A stretch of DNA of 64,000 nt from Cryptomeria japonica (Eukaryota > Streptophyta > Pinopsida > Cupressales > Cupressaceae), in assembly GCF_030272615.1 (NCBI RefSeq), contig NC_081414.1:341422717-341486716 (forward strand). Direction: 5' to 3'. The stretch's first letter is position 1; each line of letters opens with the position of its first letter. Made by a program: the position numbers and the translations under genes. The notes beneath the pieces were generated by a model. The model saw only the letters and a list, made by a program, of their open reading frames with translations, did not search any database and had not been told where the DNA came from. Shown in pieces: positions 11,892-23,182 of the stretch.

Positions 11892-12560
11892 ACCAAAAAC
11901 ACATTTTCAGGGATTCAAGCGCATGTGATATTTATGAACTCTTTCAAAGATTTGATGAAGGATTTTAATATGATCTATGGGAAGAATGAATTTGGCTAAA
12001 ATATCATCAACATAATCCTCTAAAATCTTATCCATATAATCATGAAAGATAAGGGTCATCGCTCGTTGATAAGTTGCACTGACATTTTTAAGTCCAAAAG
12101 GCATCATTATCCAACAAAATGTACCCCAAGGAGTGGTGAAAGCAGTTTTGAATTGATCTTGAGGGTTAATGAAAATTTGATTGTATCCTGAAAAACCATC
12201 CATGAAGGATAACAAGGCATGTCCAGCCGTAGAATCAACTATCATGTCAATGTTTGGAAGAGGGAAATCATCTTTTAAAGAAGCCCTATTTAAATCTCAA
12301 AAATTGATACACATTCTTATTTTATTATCTGGTTTAGCCACAGCGACAATATTTGAAATCCATGGGGAATAGTCAATAGGGTGAATAAATCCAGCCTCCA
12401 ATAATTTTTCAATCTCAGCCTTAACAAGGAGAGCCACCTTAGGATTCATTTTTTGAATCTTTTGTTTCACGAGCTTAGCATCGGGAACTAAGACAATATT
12501 ATGAGTGACAATCTTAGGATCTATACCAAGCATGTCAGAGTATGTCCAAGCAAAGATCTC
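11892..12560 (-). pseudogene. Reverse transcriptase domain of the first gypsy element
   Basis: RT copies the element's RNA into DNA. The order is clear: EIEKLLEAGFIHPIDYSPW, AKPDNKIRMCINF, DLNRASLKDDFPLPNID, SFMDGFSGYNQI (first catalytic Asp), TPWGTFCWIMMPFGLKN and the active-site YVDD at 12003-12014. Two TGA stops break it: 12297-12299 between CINF and DLNRA, where Arg is normal, and 11907-11909 after RLNP. Frame is kept on both sides of each, so they are point mutations. The domain has near-complete length. Confidence 0.93.
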
Positions 12561-13412
12561 AGGGAATTCATGCAATAAATCTTCATATTGTTTTTGTTCC
12601 TCTTCATCCAAACATTTTCCAATTTTAATAACTCTGTCCTCTTTGCAAGGATCCATCTTAACATCAATGGTGTCACTTATAAGAAGATTACTTTGTTGAG
12701 GAGTATCCTTTAACTGAGGGAATTCTTTCACAATCTCATCATTATCGATCTCTTTTCCAAAATAGGCTTCAGTATTTAAACAATAAGGGAGTCCCCTATT
12801 GTGATGATAACGAGGAAGAGTGTCATATGCTCCCAAGAATTCAGCTAAAGCATCATCGGTAGGGAAGACATCCAAAGCATAGGCACATGAAGGATCCCCA
12901 TCAATATACTTAGGGTGTTGTATTGATAGAGATGTAGAAATAGCATTAACACTAATGCATGGTCTTTTAGAAGCTTTAGTGCGTTTGCAGGGATTATAGC
13001 CAAGTCCAAAGGCATAATTGTGAAAATTAGTCTCTAGAGGAACCTTTATCCCTTGTTCGTGAGCACCACAACCATTTCCATGATACCCATGCTTAGCAAA
13101 AATGCGAAAACCATGACCATAACGATCAGCCATTTCAGAAAGAGAAGGTAGTTTTTCATAAGACAAAGAATCAAGCTCTTCAGAATTAGAGGTGTGAGGA
13201 GAAGAAGTTTGAGAAGCGGCCACAAAATTATTACTCATAGGTTCAAGTAAGATTGATTGATTTTTAGCTTCTTCCTTCTTTTCAACTTTAAGCTCTCTAG
13301 AAGGAACCTTATATTCACCTACAAAGGTGGGATTGAAATCAAGAGATCCCCAATCGTCTTCTGCGAGAACCTTCTCAGGATCAAAATCCTTCTTATGTGT
13401 AAATTCAAGTCA
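12561..13412 (-). pseudogene. Linker between protease and RT
   Basis: An open frame upstream of RT has no named domain but keeps a pattern common in plant gypsy polyproteins: a Ser/Glu-rich stretch, then GHGFRIFAKHGYHGNGCG and KVPLETNFHNYAFGLGYNP. The region ends with EEEQKQYEDLLHEFPEIFAWTY, the usual lead-in to RT. A TGA at 13410-13412 separates it from the protease part. The role is probably spacer and processing region. Confidence 0.7.
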
Positions 13413-13910
13413 AGCAGAATCTTCTTCAGGAGCTCCAGACTCATCCAAAGAATTTTGATCATTAGAGAGCGAGGATTCATCGATAGGTATCTTGTTTAAA
13501 GAGTCATCACTAGACGAGGATGGCTTAGAAGAACCCCCTTTGGAAGTAGATGTTTGTAGACAAGCTTGGAAATTAGTATCACCTATCAAGGTATATGTCT
13601 TATTGTTATAAACAAATTTAACTTGTCTATGCAATGTAGAGGGGACAGCTTGCATACTATGAATCCAAGGTCTTCCTAATAACAAGTTGTATGTTAAATT
13701 TCCCGACATAACGTGGATAGGAGTAGGCAAAGTAATAGGTCCCACTGTGAGAGGTAAGGTGGTAATACCTAATGAAGTCTTAGCCACATTGTCAAATCCT
13801 CGAATGGGACGAGAGTCAGGCTCAATGAGAGATGTATCCACATTCATTTTATGCAATAGATTAATGCTACACACATTAAGACTAGAGCCATTATCTACTA
13901 GTGTTCATCT
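13413..13910 (-). pseudogene. Retropepsin-like aspartic protease domain
   Basis: The protease cuts the polyprotein. The active-site motif reads LVDNGSSLNV with the catalytic Asp at 13893-13895. The DNGS form is typical of plant Ty3/gypsy relatives. The usual downstream elements follow: IRGFDN, GITTLPLTVG and LLLGRPWIHSMQAVPSTLHRQ. A TGA at 13905-13907 sits just before the motif where Arg is usual. A Ser/Asp-rich linker follows. Confidence 0.87.
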
Positions 13911-14926
13911 TATAGCAGTGTCTTTTATGATAACCACAATCATCAAGGGATCATATTGATGTTGAATTTCACTAGTAGGCAACTCATCTTGGGTAAACAC
14001 AATTTGAGCCTTAGGATTCATCATAGAGTTAACAAAAGATGCTATATTACTAGATGTATTCGGTGGAGGAACATTCAAATCTTTCAAGGCATCTTGTAAC
14101 ATTCCATGATGAGCAGAAGAGGTTTAAATCAAATCCCAGAGGGATATCTTAGCAAGGGTAACTTTAAGTTGTTCTATGAGATCATATTCCTTACCCATAA
14201 CTTGCGAAATACGGGGAGCTTGTGGAAGAATTGGTTGAGGATTAGGAGGAGAAACTGGAATAACAGGAGGAGGATTAGGCTGCCTATTATTTCTGGTGTG
14301 ATAAGTATGGGCAACCGCATGATAACTCTCTCTAGTTATTTGCTTGGCATAACTATAAGGACTTATAGGTTTTCTTCCTTGCACAGTGATGATTGGTTTA
14401 TTCAGAGTACAAAAGGAATCATGATCATACCCTCCTTGGATAGTAAGGAGAGGTGATTTAGGAACTTGAAAGGTGGGAGAAGGATAAGCACCTTGGAGAG
14501 AGGCTTGTTATGCTCATTCAAGTTTATCATGTTAACCAGTTTAGAAGTCTTGTTCTTGTTTAAAGATTTCGATAAAGCCATAAAGTCATCAAGAGCATCA
14601 TCCAACAAAGCATGATCATATCAATTAAAAGGTTTATCTTTTGATTCAAAAGGAGACATCTCCTCATAGAGGGGATTATTGAAAAAAACCATGTTACTAG
14701 ATTTAGTGGAAGAGTTGATAGGAATGTACCCTTGAGAGGAACCATTCGACTTACCTTTCTCATCACACCTAAATGGCATAGTAACAAGGTTTATGAGTCT
14801 TTGGTAAAATGAAGGTTTGGCATATTTAGGGTTCAAAAACTCATCTAAAGCTTCATCTAATTCATCTTGGCTATACTCATAATAATCATCGTAAACATGA
14901 ACATCTTGCAAATAAAAGTCTGACAT
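13911..14926 (-). pseudogene. N-terminal gag-like region without recognisable capsid
   Basis: The frame starts at ATG 14926, about 150 bp after the primer binding site, with a Tyr/Asp-rich segment (YDDYYEYSQDELDEALDE). A TGA lies at 14621-14623 and a frameshift near 14505. The later part has a Pro-rich stretch and then GKEYDLIEQLKVTLAKISLW, a phrase that precedes protease in many plant gypsy polyproteins. A TAA lies at 14124-14126. I see neither the capsid helices motif nor a CCHC zinc knuckle. The whole region is about 340 codons, short for gag. Either gag was lost or it is highly divergent. Confidence 0.65.
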
Positions 14927-15079
14927 TTTGAAATAAAGGTTGCATAAAATTTAAACACACAATGCAAAAAAACACACTCCTTTTTTTTTCTTTTTCTTTT
15001 TTTAATGAAAATGAAATGAAAACACACTAAATCTAGATCTAGATCTAACAAATGCAATGCAAGAGGAAGCAATGATAGC

Positions 15080-15097
15080 TTCACGTCGGGTTCACCA
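15080..15097 (-). other. Primer binding site of the first gypsy element
   Basis: In element orientation the sequence three bases after the 5' LTR reads TGGTGAACCCGACGTGAA. It begins TGG, as needed to pair with a tRNA CCA end. I could not assign the tRNA. The same 18 bases occur at 43265-43282 after the LTR of the other gypsy-type element. Confidence 0.85.
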
Positions 15098-15100
15098 AAA

Positions 15101-16759
15101 TGTGTAGGGGAAAAAGCGAGACTAGTTTAACATGCCCTAATCCTACCTTTTGACACACATTACGGAATAGGAAAGAGCCTAGAGGTATCACACAATTGGC
15201 TACTTCTTCTTGTGAAAGAGAGAGCCACGGGCTACCTATTAGGATTTCTATTCCTTTGTTGTAATTGAAAGATAAAATGATACAAGTTCAAATTCTAACC
15301 CCAAAATGCATGTACAAACGAATAACAAGATTGCAGAATTGAGACTAAACAATGAACAGCTGTAAATACAAGGATGAAATAAGAATACAGATGCATACCT
15401 GGAGTCAAAATCTGATTGCAAATGTTCAGGACGGGGGCACGGGCGCCACTGTCCTGATACTATGCTGGAAATTGCACCTGAAACTGCTATCTTGCACTCT
15501 GGAAACTGTCAGAAATGATGTCTGTCAAGAGGACCAGGGCACCCAGTGCCTCTATCCCAGGGACCAGAGCGCCCAGCACTCCTGTCCTGGTAGGACCAGG
15601 GCACCCCACGCCCCTATCCAGGTCTTTTGCTCTATAATTTGGTATGGAGTGCTTTCTCGACCTGCTTTTCCTGGATCTGTCACCTGCGGCATCATCCGAG
15701 TCCCAAAACTTGCACTTATATCTGAAAAGGGTGTGGGCGGCTATATAGGGTTTTGCCTTAGTCAAACCCCCACTTCAGTGATTTCCACCTCCACGAATAG
15801 CCAAGTTGTATTATAAAATGTATTGTGTGTGCAGACCTTGTGTGTGTGCAAGATCCTAAAATGCAAGCAAGAAAACTAGAGCAACCTAGAAAGTAAACCC
15901 TAATTGCTTGTAAATGACGATGTAAATGCTCTAAATCAAGATGTAAAGTGATCTAAAGCATGAATAAGTGATGTATTGAAGCTTATGCAAAGACATGAAA
16001 ACAACATGAAATCATACCCAACCCCCAAGGGAGGGGTACAAGACAATCTTCAGTCGGTAATCTCCTATTGTTCTTCAATGTCTTCCAAGCCCTAAACGGA
16101 TGAATGAAATTGATAAATTCTTGATAGAGGGATGTTGAATGTTGTTGAAGTCTTCAAAGATCTGCTCTTTCGCTGCATATGAGGTTCCTGAAAACAAAAA
16201 TCGGATCCTTTCAAATGAAGAAAGAGAGCTCGTATGTATGAAACCCTAGGTCTTAATTTCGTCTTTTGGCCGACCTAGAGATTGAATTTCCTACCAATTT
16301 CTTGGGGTTAAGCTTTATTTTATGATTGGATTGTGCTCCTAAAATTTCAGGAAAAATGTCCGAGACCATGTGCACTCCGGGCGCCACGGTCCTGACAACT
16401 TTTCACCAAATTTTCAGGGCCGTCGGATATGATGATTTTAGAGAGAATCCCAAAGTTACAGGTGATTTCGAGATATTTTGACCCCCGAAACCAAGCCCCC
16501 ACGTTCAAAATAGGACTTAATTAGAGTTTTTGATTGAATGATGTATTGGAGGAATAAAATGAAAAGGGCACACTTTAATGAAAGGTCCCAACTTTATGAT
16601 GCAGAGGATGATGAAATAGGACCTTAGACCTAATTAATTTTATTAATTAAGTGCTAAAGGAGAAATGTAATGCAAAGTGTAAAATGCACCAAGGCAGGTG
16701 CTAAACTAGGTGTGAAAGTTGTACCACCCTAGCAAGTGCATACAATTTACGACGCTACA
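15101..16759 (-). repeat. 5' LTR of the first gypsy element
   Basis: This 1659-bp copy is the partner of 5468-7125 with the same ends. It should hold the element's promoter in its minus-strand orientation, but I cannot mark a TATA box with confidence. Differences from the partner are frequent enough to suggest an older insertion than the element at 41577. Confidence 0.93.
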
Positions 16760-17046
16760 AATTTCTTTTTTGGTCGAAAAAGAAATGAATGAATGAAACT
16801 AATTTAAACCATCTAAAAGGTTGTAAGAAATACCACGCACTGCTAAACTTCTAAAAATAATACTTTTCTTACCAAAGATTTATTTTTCTTATCAAGGATT
16901 TTATCTATTGTCCTTTTTCTTATCTTTTGAAAGAAATTTTTTGCTTTTGGAGATTTGTTCTATTAAAATATAAAATTCAATTTATTACTCTCAAATCTTA
17001 AATAATTCATTTTCTAAAGCTTCTGAGGCAAAAATTAAACTTCCAG
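16760..17046. other. AT-rich flank between the gypsy element and the LINE
   Basis: No gene is seen. It begins with the imperfect target duplication AATTT and is T- and A-rich, resembling the DNA left of the gypsy element. It is probably the older sequence both elements inserted into. Confidence 0.5.
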
Positions 17047-17060
17047 TTTTTGTTTTTTTA
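17047..17060. repeat. Target-site duplication at the LINE 3' end
   Basis: TTTTTGTTTTTTTA occurs here and again at 23169-23182, directly at the other end of the LINE. A 14-bp duplication is a normal length for target-primed reverse transcription. The low complexity of the sequence means chance agreement cannot be excluded. Confidence 0.55.
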
Positions 17061-17113
17061 CTACAAAGGGGTAAAAATTTGTTCAAACACAAAAGAAATA
17101 CAAAGAATAGGCT

Positions 17114-17630
17114 TTAAATAGCCCTCTTAGTCTCGACCAAGTGGTCCAACTTTTGAGACAGATCGAGGGGTAATTGACCCCTATCCACAATGTTCCAATT
17201 GTACATTTTATCAGAGGCCCATTTGGCCAAATAGTCTGCAACTCCATTCCATTCTCTAGGGATATGACTAAAAGTCACAAATTCCAAGGAAACAAAACAT
17301 GAAGAATTCGCATAATAACCAAAGCTAAATACTAGCATACATCATCTAACCTCTGCATATTAAAAAAATTCACCACCACTTGAGAATTAGATTCACAGAT
17401 AATACTTCTCCACCTAAGATCGCAACTACACTTCATAGCATAAAGAATAGCAAGAGATTCCATCAAATTGCATTAGAATGCATGCCCTTATAGACATAAA
17501 GGATACACTAAACAATACCAGAGCTATCTCACCCAACTCCACCAATATTAGCATGACCAAGATTTCCATGAGAAGAAGCATCAGTGTTGGTTTTGAGAAC
17601 TCCCTGAGGAGGAGGGCACCAATGAGCCTC
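17114..17630 (-). pseudogene. RNase H domain of LINE ORF2
   Basis: The C-terminal part of ORF2 keeps KTNTDASSHGN, where the Asp is the first catalytic residue of RNase H, and GGVG a little later. It ends with FSHIPREWNGVADYLAKWAS, the typical HIPREWNxxADxLA signature. Several TAG stops and frame changes lie between. The frame ends at 17114 with ETKRAI and a stop that looks natural. An RNase H at the ORF2 end is a plant L1 trait. Confidence 0.82.
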
Positions 17631-20370
17631 CCTATTCATCTTCTGAAGAAGATGTCGACATTTATTTTTCATGACCTATCTAGCAAACCTTGAAACATCT
17701 CCCCAAGGAGGAAGGTAGAGGCGATTGCAAAAAACAACATCTCTTGGATCCACTTGGTCACCCAAGTCACACCTTGTCAAAATAGTTTTGCCAAGAGAAT
17801 GAAGAATGTTCCACCAAACATTTTGAGTAGCCATCTTGATATCTTGAAAAATCCTATGATTCCTTTCCAACCAAATATGCCAAATAATGAATGTAGGACC
17901 AAGAGCCCAAACAACTTGAAGAGAAGTCTTAACCGAGGCCTTGCCCTAACAAGCAAAAAAATTCAGCCAAAGAAGAGACATGCCAGCAAGCTTGATTCTA
18001 TGCATCCCACCAAAAGTGCCAGATCTCCCTAGAGAAGGAACATTAGAAGAAAAGATGAGAAACACTCTCCTCACAATTTCAATGCAAAACACACATCGAG
18101 GGACCCTAGAACCCATGCTTGCACAAATTATCCCAAGTAAGACACCGATTTTGAACCACCAACCACAAGAAAAAGTTACAGTTGGGCTAGGAGAATTTGT
18201 TCCACACTTGTTTTCACCAGGGTACCTCTATGTCATTGAATATTTATCTATCAAGCTCCACATACCTTGAGGAAACAAGGAACTTACTAGATGAATCACC
18301 ACCCCCAAGCTAAAACATCATGCCCAACCAAGGCATTACATTCATGAGAAGCAAGAATCTAAGCCAACTTTTTCCTATCCTCCTTCGATCCACGTGGAAT
18401 CCATTCACCAGAGTGCTTCCATTTGTAACCAATATCTTGTCCTAAATTACAAGCCATCTTATATTATGCAACCTTATGAAATCATGGATAGGAGGATTAC
18501 CATCCCAAGAATCCAACCAAAAAAGGGCTTTTGAGCCCTAATTACTGATCCAAAATATATCATTCTTAATCAACTGAGCCCCCCTTTTCAAAGTATTGTA
18601 GATCATAGAGCCCCTTCCCTCCAAAGGGTAGCAAGGAATATCCAAAAAGCACACACCTTTAAGATACTTGTGAGTAAGAATACAAGCCCAAATCTAATGC
18701 TGACTAGTACACCACCGCTAATATAACTTGGCAGCTAAAGCCTACCCATTCAAAATAGTAGAATGAAGACCAAGGCCCCCTTCCTTCCTTGGCCTACACA
18801 CAAAATCCCACTTAACTAAACTCCACTTAGCATTCTGCAAATTACTGCTCCAAAGCAACTGTTGCAATAGAGAAACAAGTTCCTTAAGGAAATACAAAGG
18901 AGCCACCTAAACAAAAGACTTATAAATAGGAAGATCCTGGATGATATATTGGAGAACAGTCATTCTAGTAGCTATGGATAACTAGCAGTGAGTCCAATGA
19001 GTAACCTTATAATGCAACTTGTCAAGAAAATTTATTCAAGAAGCCCTAGGTAGCCTACCAACAGTAAGAGGGATACCTAGATATATAAAGGGAAGAGACC
19101 CAATCTAAAACCACAAAACATGAGAAAGACTCCTCTGAATAGCTTTAGGGGTATTAAAAAATAAGATATAAGACTTATTCTCATTGAATTTATGGCCTGA
19201 GGCAGCAATATAAGTATCCAATTCCAATCTAAATGATTCAACTTCCTAAAGGTGAGCAATACCCTTAAGAGCAATGTCACCAACAAACTAAACATGAGAA
19301 AGTTTTGGTAATCCATTTCCCCAACTCCGACCATGAATAATGTCATGGGCAACCCGAGACAATAAATCTTCCCAAACCCTCAACCATAATAATAAACAAA
19401 TAGGGGGAAACAGGATCACCTTGGCAAAGGCCCCTAGGAGACCCAAAGAGCTCAGAAGGTTCACCATTTATAATAATAGATAAAGATGAGGAGGTAACAC
19501 AACTCATAGTATAGTAGACCCAAACTAGACTAAAGCCAAAGGCAAGAAGAATTTTTTGCAAAAAACCACACTTAACCCTATCATAGGCTTTTGACCATAT
19601 CTAATTTGATAAACATAGTTTTTTCCTTGGAAGTCGCCATAGAGTGAATGAATTCTAAAGCCACCACAACTCCATCCAAAATTTGTCTATTGGCCACAAA
19701 ACCCCCTTTCTCCTCGGAGATCAAAGAAGGGAGACAAACCTTGAGCCCCTCTACAATAAATTTAGTAATGATTTTGTACACCGCATTACAAAGAGCAATA
19801 GGCCTAAAGAAATCCAAATGACCAGCTATATCTTTTTTAGGAATGAGAACAAGAAAATTAGAGTTAAAATCCCAAAGTATTTGTTTACAGCGAAGAGATT
19901 CATGAACAAGCTCCAACAAATCCAAATTATTAATATCCTAAAATTCCTAAAAAAATTCTATTGTAAATCCATCCAGGCCTGGAGCTTTGCCCTTATTCAT
20001 CCCCAAAATAACTTATTCTAATTTAGATAAAGAGATAGGACTAATGAGAGAATCATTCATCTCATTAGTGACTAGGGAGGGAATGCAAGCAAGTATCAAG
20101 TTTTCCTCAGCCTCCGCAAAAGCACAATCTTCAAAAAAGAGAGAAGAATAAAATTTCCTAACCTCCCGAGAAAAAACCAACATGGAGGATAACCAAAGGC
20201 CTTCAAAATTAACCAAAGAAGAAACATAACTCCTATTTCAATGAGCCTACATAGAATGATGGAAGAAAGCAATTTTCATGTCCCCTTCCTATAGCTAATC
20301 AATTCAAGCATTTAGCTTCCAAAAAACTTCCTCACGAAGTTCCCATTCCTCCACCTCTCTCACAACCTGA
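17631..20370 (-). pseudogene. Reverse transcriptase and C-terminal region of LINE ORF2
   Basis: Readable blocks of the non-LTR RT are SNFLVLIPKKD, FRPIALCNAVYKIITK, EKGGFVANRQILDGVVVALE and IKLDMVKS. Then come GSPRGLCQGDPVSPYLFIIM (19343-19561) and, in another frame, FVGDIALKG in place of the usual FADD. Thumb sequence with FIYLGIPLTVGRLPR follows. At about 19585 a one-base shift separates LDMVKS from YDRVKCGF. Downstream, around 18000-18400, are remnants of the Cys/His-rich region typical of plant L1. Most in-frame stops are TAG where Gln is usual. Confidence 0.85.
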
Positions 20371-21372
20371 CATTCAACTCGACCTAAAGCATAAGAAAAA
20401 CATAATCCCATATTTGGCGAGTAATCACATCAAGGTGCTCCTAACCCTTCCTCTTCACAACCTAAAGGTTACCAAATCACTACCTATTCCATTTCTTAAA
20501 GTGATATTTGACATATTGCATAGTTTTTTAACAAAGGGATACAAAGCAATACCATAAGCAAGGCCACCATCAATCCACCATTGGGCCACAAGATCATGTA
20601 AAGAAGAATCCCAGAGACACATAAGTTTAAACTTAAAAGGAGGATTCTTAGGAACTATTAGAGAAATTGCAACAAATTTAATTGGCCAATGATTAGAACC
20701 CCTCGAATCAAGAATCTTCGAGATTGTAGACAAATTCCCACCTACCCAAAAAAAAGAAATAAGAAACTTGTCCAGCCATTCAGAAATAGCATCCTCCCCA
20801 CTCGACCTATTATTCAAAGTAAATACCCCATTAAAAGGTTTGATATCAATTAAAGCAAGGAAATCCACATCTGCACAAAAGAGATCAAAAGAAGGACCCA
20901 ACCAATCCAATCCTCCCCGCTTCTCCTCCAAACTCAAAACTAAATTGAAATCACCAACTAAAACCCTAGGAATATAAGGAGCACATGATCTCACATGCCT
21001 TATATGAGACCAAAGCTAGATCTTTCCCCTAATATCAGTTGGAGCATAAACATCAGTAACCATAATAATCTCCTAAGATTCAAAGCTAGTGGCAACCAGA
21101 GAAAGAGAATAATGACATGCAATCCACCAAAATGGAACAATCTTTTTAGGATCCCAAACAAGGGCCAAACCTTCATAACACCCTTGGGAACCAATGCATT
21201 GACATTGACCATAATGCTAAATACTAGAGGCACATTGAAGAATAGAATCAACTAAAAGCTTAGTCTCCTAGATGCAAAAGATATCTGGAGAGTGTACTAC
21301 AATCAAATCATGGATAGCCTTTTGTCTAGGGATGCTATTTAACCCCTGTGTATTCCAAGATAGAATAATCAT
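20371..21372 (-). pseudogene. AP endonuclease domain of LINE ORF2
   Basis: The domain nicks target DNA. ORF2 starts at ATG 21372 with MIILSWNTQGLNS, followed by ETKLL, DVYAP and VGDFNLVLSLEEKRGG, the signature blocks of the exonuclease-endonuclease-phosphatase fold. RGSNHWPI near the end corresponds to the conserved SDH block (here SNH). In-frame TAG stops fall before ETK, before HYG, after FES and after GKI. The frame is otherwise maintained through 20455-21372. Confidence 0.86.
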
Positions 21373-22801
21373 GGAAGAGGTTGGGAAAAGTGAGCATCAA
21401 TGGGCTTGACAAACCCAGATTCCACCAATAAATATCTAACAACCTTAATTTTCTCCTGATCCTTCTTGTAGCCACCTTTAGAAGAGTTCTCAAAGGAACC
21501 CTTCTTAAGGGGATGTTGTTGCAAACCTAAAGTCTAAGAAGACCCTTTGCCTTTGCCAGATGCTAACACCTCCTTAGCAAAATCTGCCAAAACCACATCA
21601 TACTGCATAAGATCTCTAGGCTCACCTATTCACACAAAACTTGACCATTCGAAGACCCCTAAGGGTTACATGGGCCATGTGAAGGAAGGAGGTCATAACT
21701 AGTCCCTTGCATTGGCATACGGTCGGTACCCAAAATAGTAGCCCCTAAAAAAGCATCAACTGGGTTCCCTTCCTCTAGAGCCAAAGTATCCAACATCTCA
21801 AAATGGTTGAAGACCCTCATCAGTCTGTTTATCCTTAAAGGACCTCTTTTGTCCCCACCCCTTTTCCTGAGGTTTCACGGGAGCAAAACCATCCTTAACT
21901 GAGCCACCCTCTATCACAAGGGCCTTAACCGAGCCACCCTCCATCACAGTGGACTTTCTTTTATCCCCCTTGTCCAAATTTGATGTTGGTGCAAAAGAAA
22001 AATTATTTGGACCTGAAGCTTTATTAACCCTAGAACATTGACTCTAAAGATGGCCATACTCATGGAAAAATTGACAATAGAAAGGAATAGACTCATAACA
22101 TATCTGCTAAATTCAAGATGAAGAGCCAAGAAAAATTTCCAAAGAATCCGACAAGCAATTATTCAAATAAATCTCAACACAAATCCTAGCAAAAGAAATT
22201 ACCTTTCTATCAAATGTTAGTTGTGCAACTACAGCCAGTTTTCTAAGCAAAGAAGCAACCCATTGTAAAATATCCTCTCTCCAAAACTCAAAAGGAAGGT
22301 GAGACAAACAAACTCAAACAGGAACCCTCGAGGGTAACTCTATAGCCAAATTGAAACCCATGTGCCAAGGGTTTAAAAATAGATCCACATGGTTATAAAA
22401 GTAGGGCCCTCCCTCAAAAACACAGTTCCTATTAGCTATGTGCTGGAAAAGATAGCCAAAAAGTAACTATTCGTGGCCAACAATTTCTCCATTTCACCCT
22501 CAACCTACTATGAATGAGGGATCCAAGAATCTAAGGTTGATAGAGAAATTTGGATCCCAAGAAATTTGCAAATGAGAGCATTTCAGCTCCAATACGATAC
22601 ATCTTCCATAACCGACTCCAAAGAAAGAACCAAAACTAGACGATCCTGACTTCAAGGAAAGAAACCATTGACCTTCTTCAATTTGGGGCTCTCACCCACA
22701 TAAAAAGAATTTGTCGGTATTGCATGCACATCCAATAAGGAGCCATCACAATCTAACGCACTAGGTACCACTAAAGTAGAAGAAACCCTTTGTTCCTTCA
22801 T
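21373..22801 (-). pseudogene. LINE ORF1 with DUF4283-like domain
   Basis: The likely start is ATG 22801 (MKEQRVSSTLVVPS). A conserved DUF4283-type core follows: NALICKFLGIQISLSTLDSW, and later LPFEFWREDILQWVASLLRK with FARICVEI. Near 22050-22100 a knuckle remnant reads CYESIPFYC...YGHL, with one Cys replaced by Phe and a stop before the last Cys. The protein would bind the LINE RNA. Many stops are present. The end near 21390 lies just before the endonuclease start. Confidence 0.75.
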
Positions 22802-23168
22802 ACCTGATACAACAATCACCAAACCCTACAACATAATCAAACACCAACAAAGTCGACCCACCACAAAAGAAATCCCACCAAAGAAGACCCGAAACCACAC
22901 ACTCTACACTCTACAAACCACCCAAACACCCACAACAGAAAATGAATCAAACTGCCCCAACCACCACACGCAACCGCCAAGCTAAAACAAAACTTCAACT
23001 CCAAAGACAACCGAACACCAAAATGGAGAGAGAACACACAAAACAAAGGAAAAGCATGCAACAAATTGAAGGAGAAAATATGGGTAGGGCACAACCCTAG
23101 CCCACACACCCAACCAGGCCTCCCACCATCCTCAAACCCATTCACCAAATGTTTTATTCATCTCCCAT
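22802..23168 (-). other. 5' UTR of the LINE
   Basis: This C/A-rich (on the plus strand) leader precedes ORF1. On the minus strand it is G/T-rich and holds an open frame at 22837-23148 without family features, best read as untranslated leader. It starts at TGGGAGATG next to the right target duplication. Confidence 0.55.
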
Positions 23169-23182
23169 TTTTTGTTTTTTTA
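23169..23182. repeat. Target-site duplication at the LINE 5' end
   Basis: Perfect copy of the 14-bp sequence at 17047-17060. It marks where sequence of the LINE stops and older AT-rich DNA resumes. Confidence 0.55.

Larger units (their letters stand above)
5468..16759 (-). mobile_element. Tat-lineage Ty3/gypsy LTR retrotransposon, decayed, 11.3 kb
   Basis: The element is bounded by two direct 1.66-kb LTRs and reads on the minus strand. In its own direction it has 5' LTR (15101-16759), primer binding site (15080-15097), a gag-like leader ORF, protease, reverse transcriptase, RNase H, a second RNase H, integrase, a 2.2-kb region holding an antisense PMD gene, polypurine tract (7126-7140) and 3' LTR (5468-7125). 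The RT-RH-aRH-IN order with an extra RNase H is diagnostic of the Tat/Ogre group. The polyprotein has two frameshifts and about a dozen in-frame stops, so this copy cannot encode a working polyprotein. No capsid domain or CCHC knuckle is visible, which is unusual. Confidence 0.93.
17061..23168 (-). mobile_element. L1-type LINE, near full length, 6.1 kb, decayed
   Basis: On the minus strand the order is 5' UTR (about 22802-23168), ORF1 with a DUF4283-like domain and a knuckle remnant (about 21373-22801), then ORF2 with AP endonuclease, reverse transcriptase and RNase H (17114-21372), and a short 3' UTR. This is the classic plant L1 plan. Both ORFs carry many stops and several frameshifts. A matching 14-bp A-rich sequence at both ends supports a single full-length insertion. 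The element sits only about 300 bp from the gypsy element. Confidence 0.88.

Noticed and set aside
22837-23148. 103-codon ORF at the LINE 5' end as a gene
   Set aside because: It precedes ORF1 inside the LINE leader and lacks any domain.
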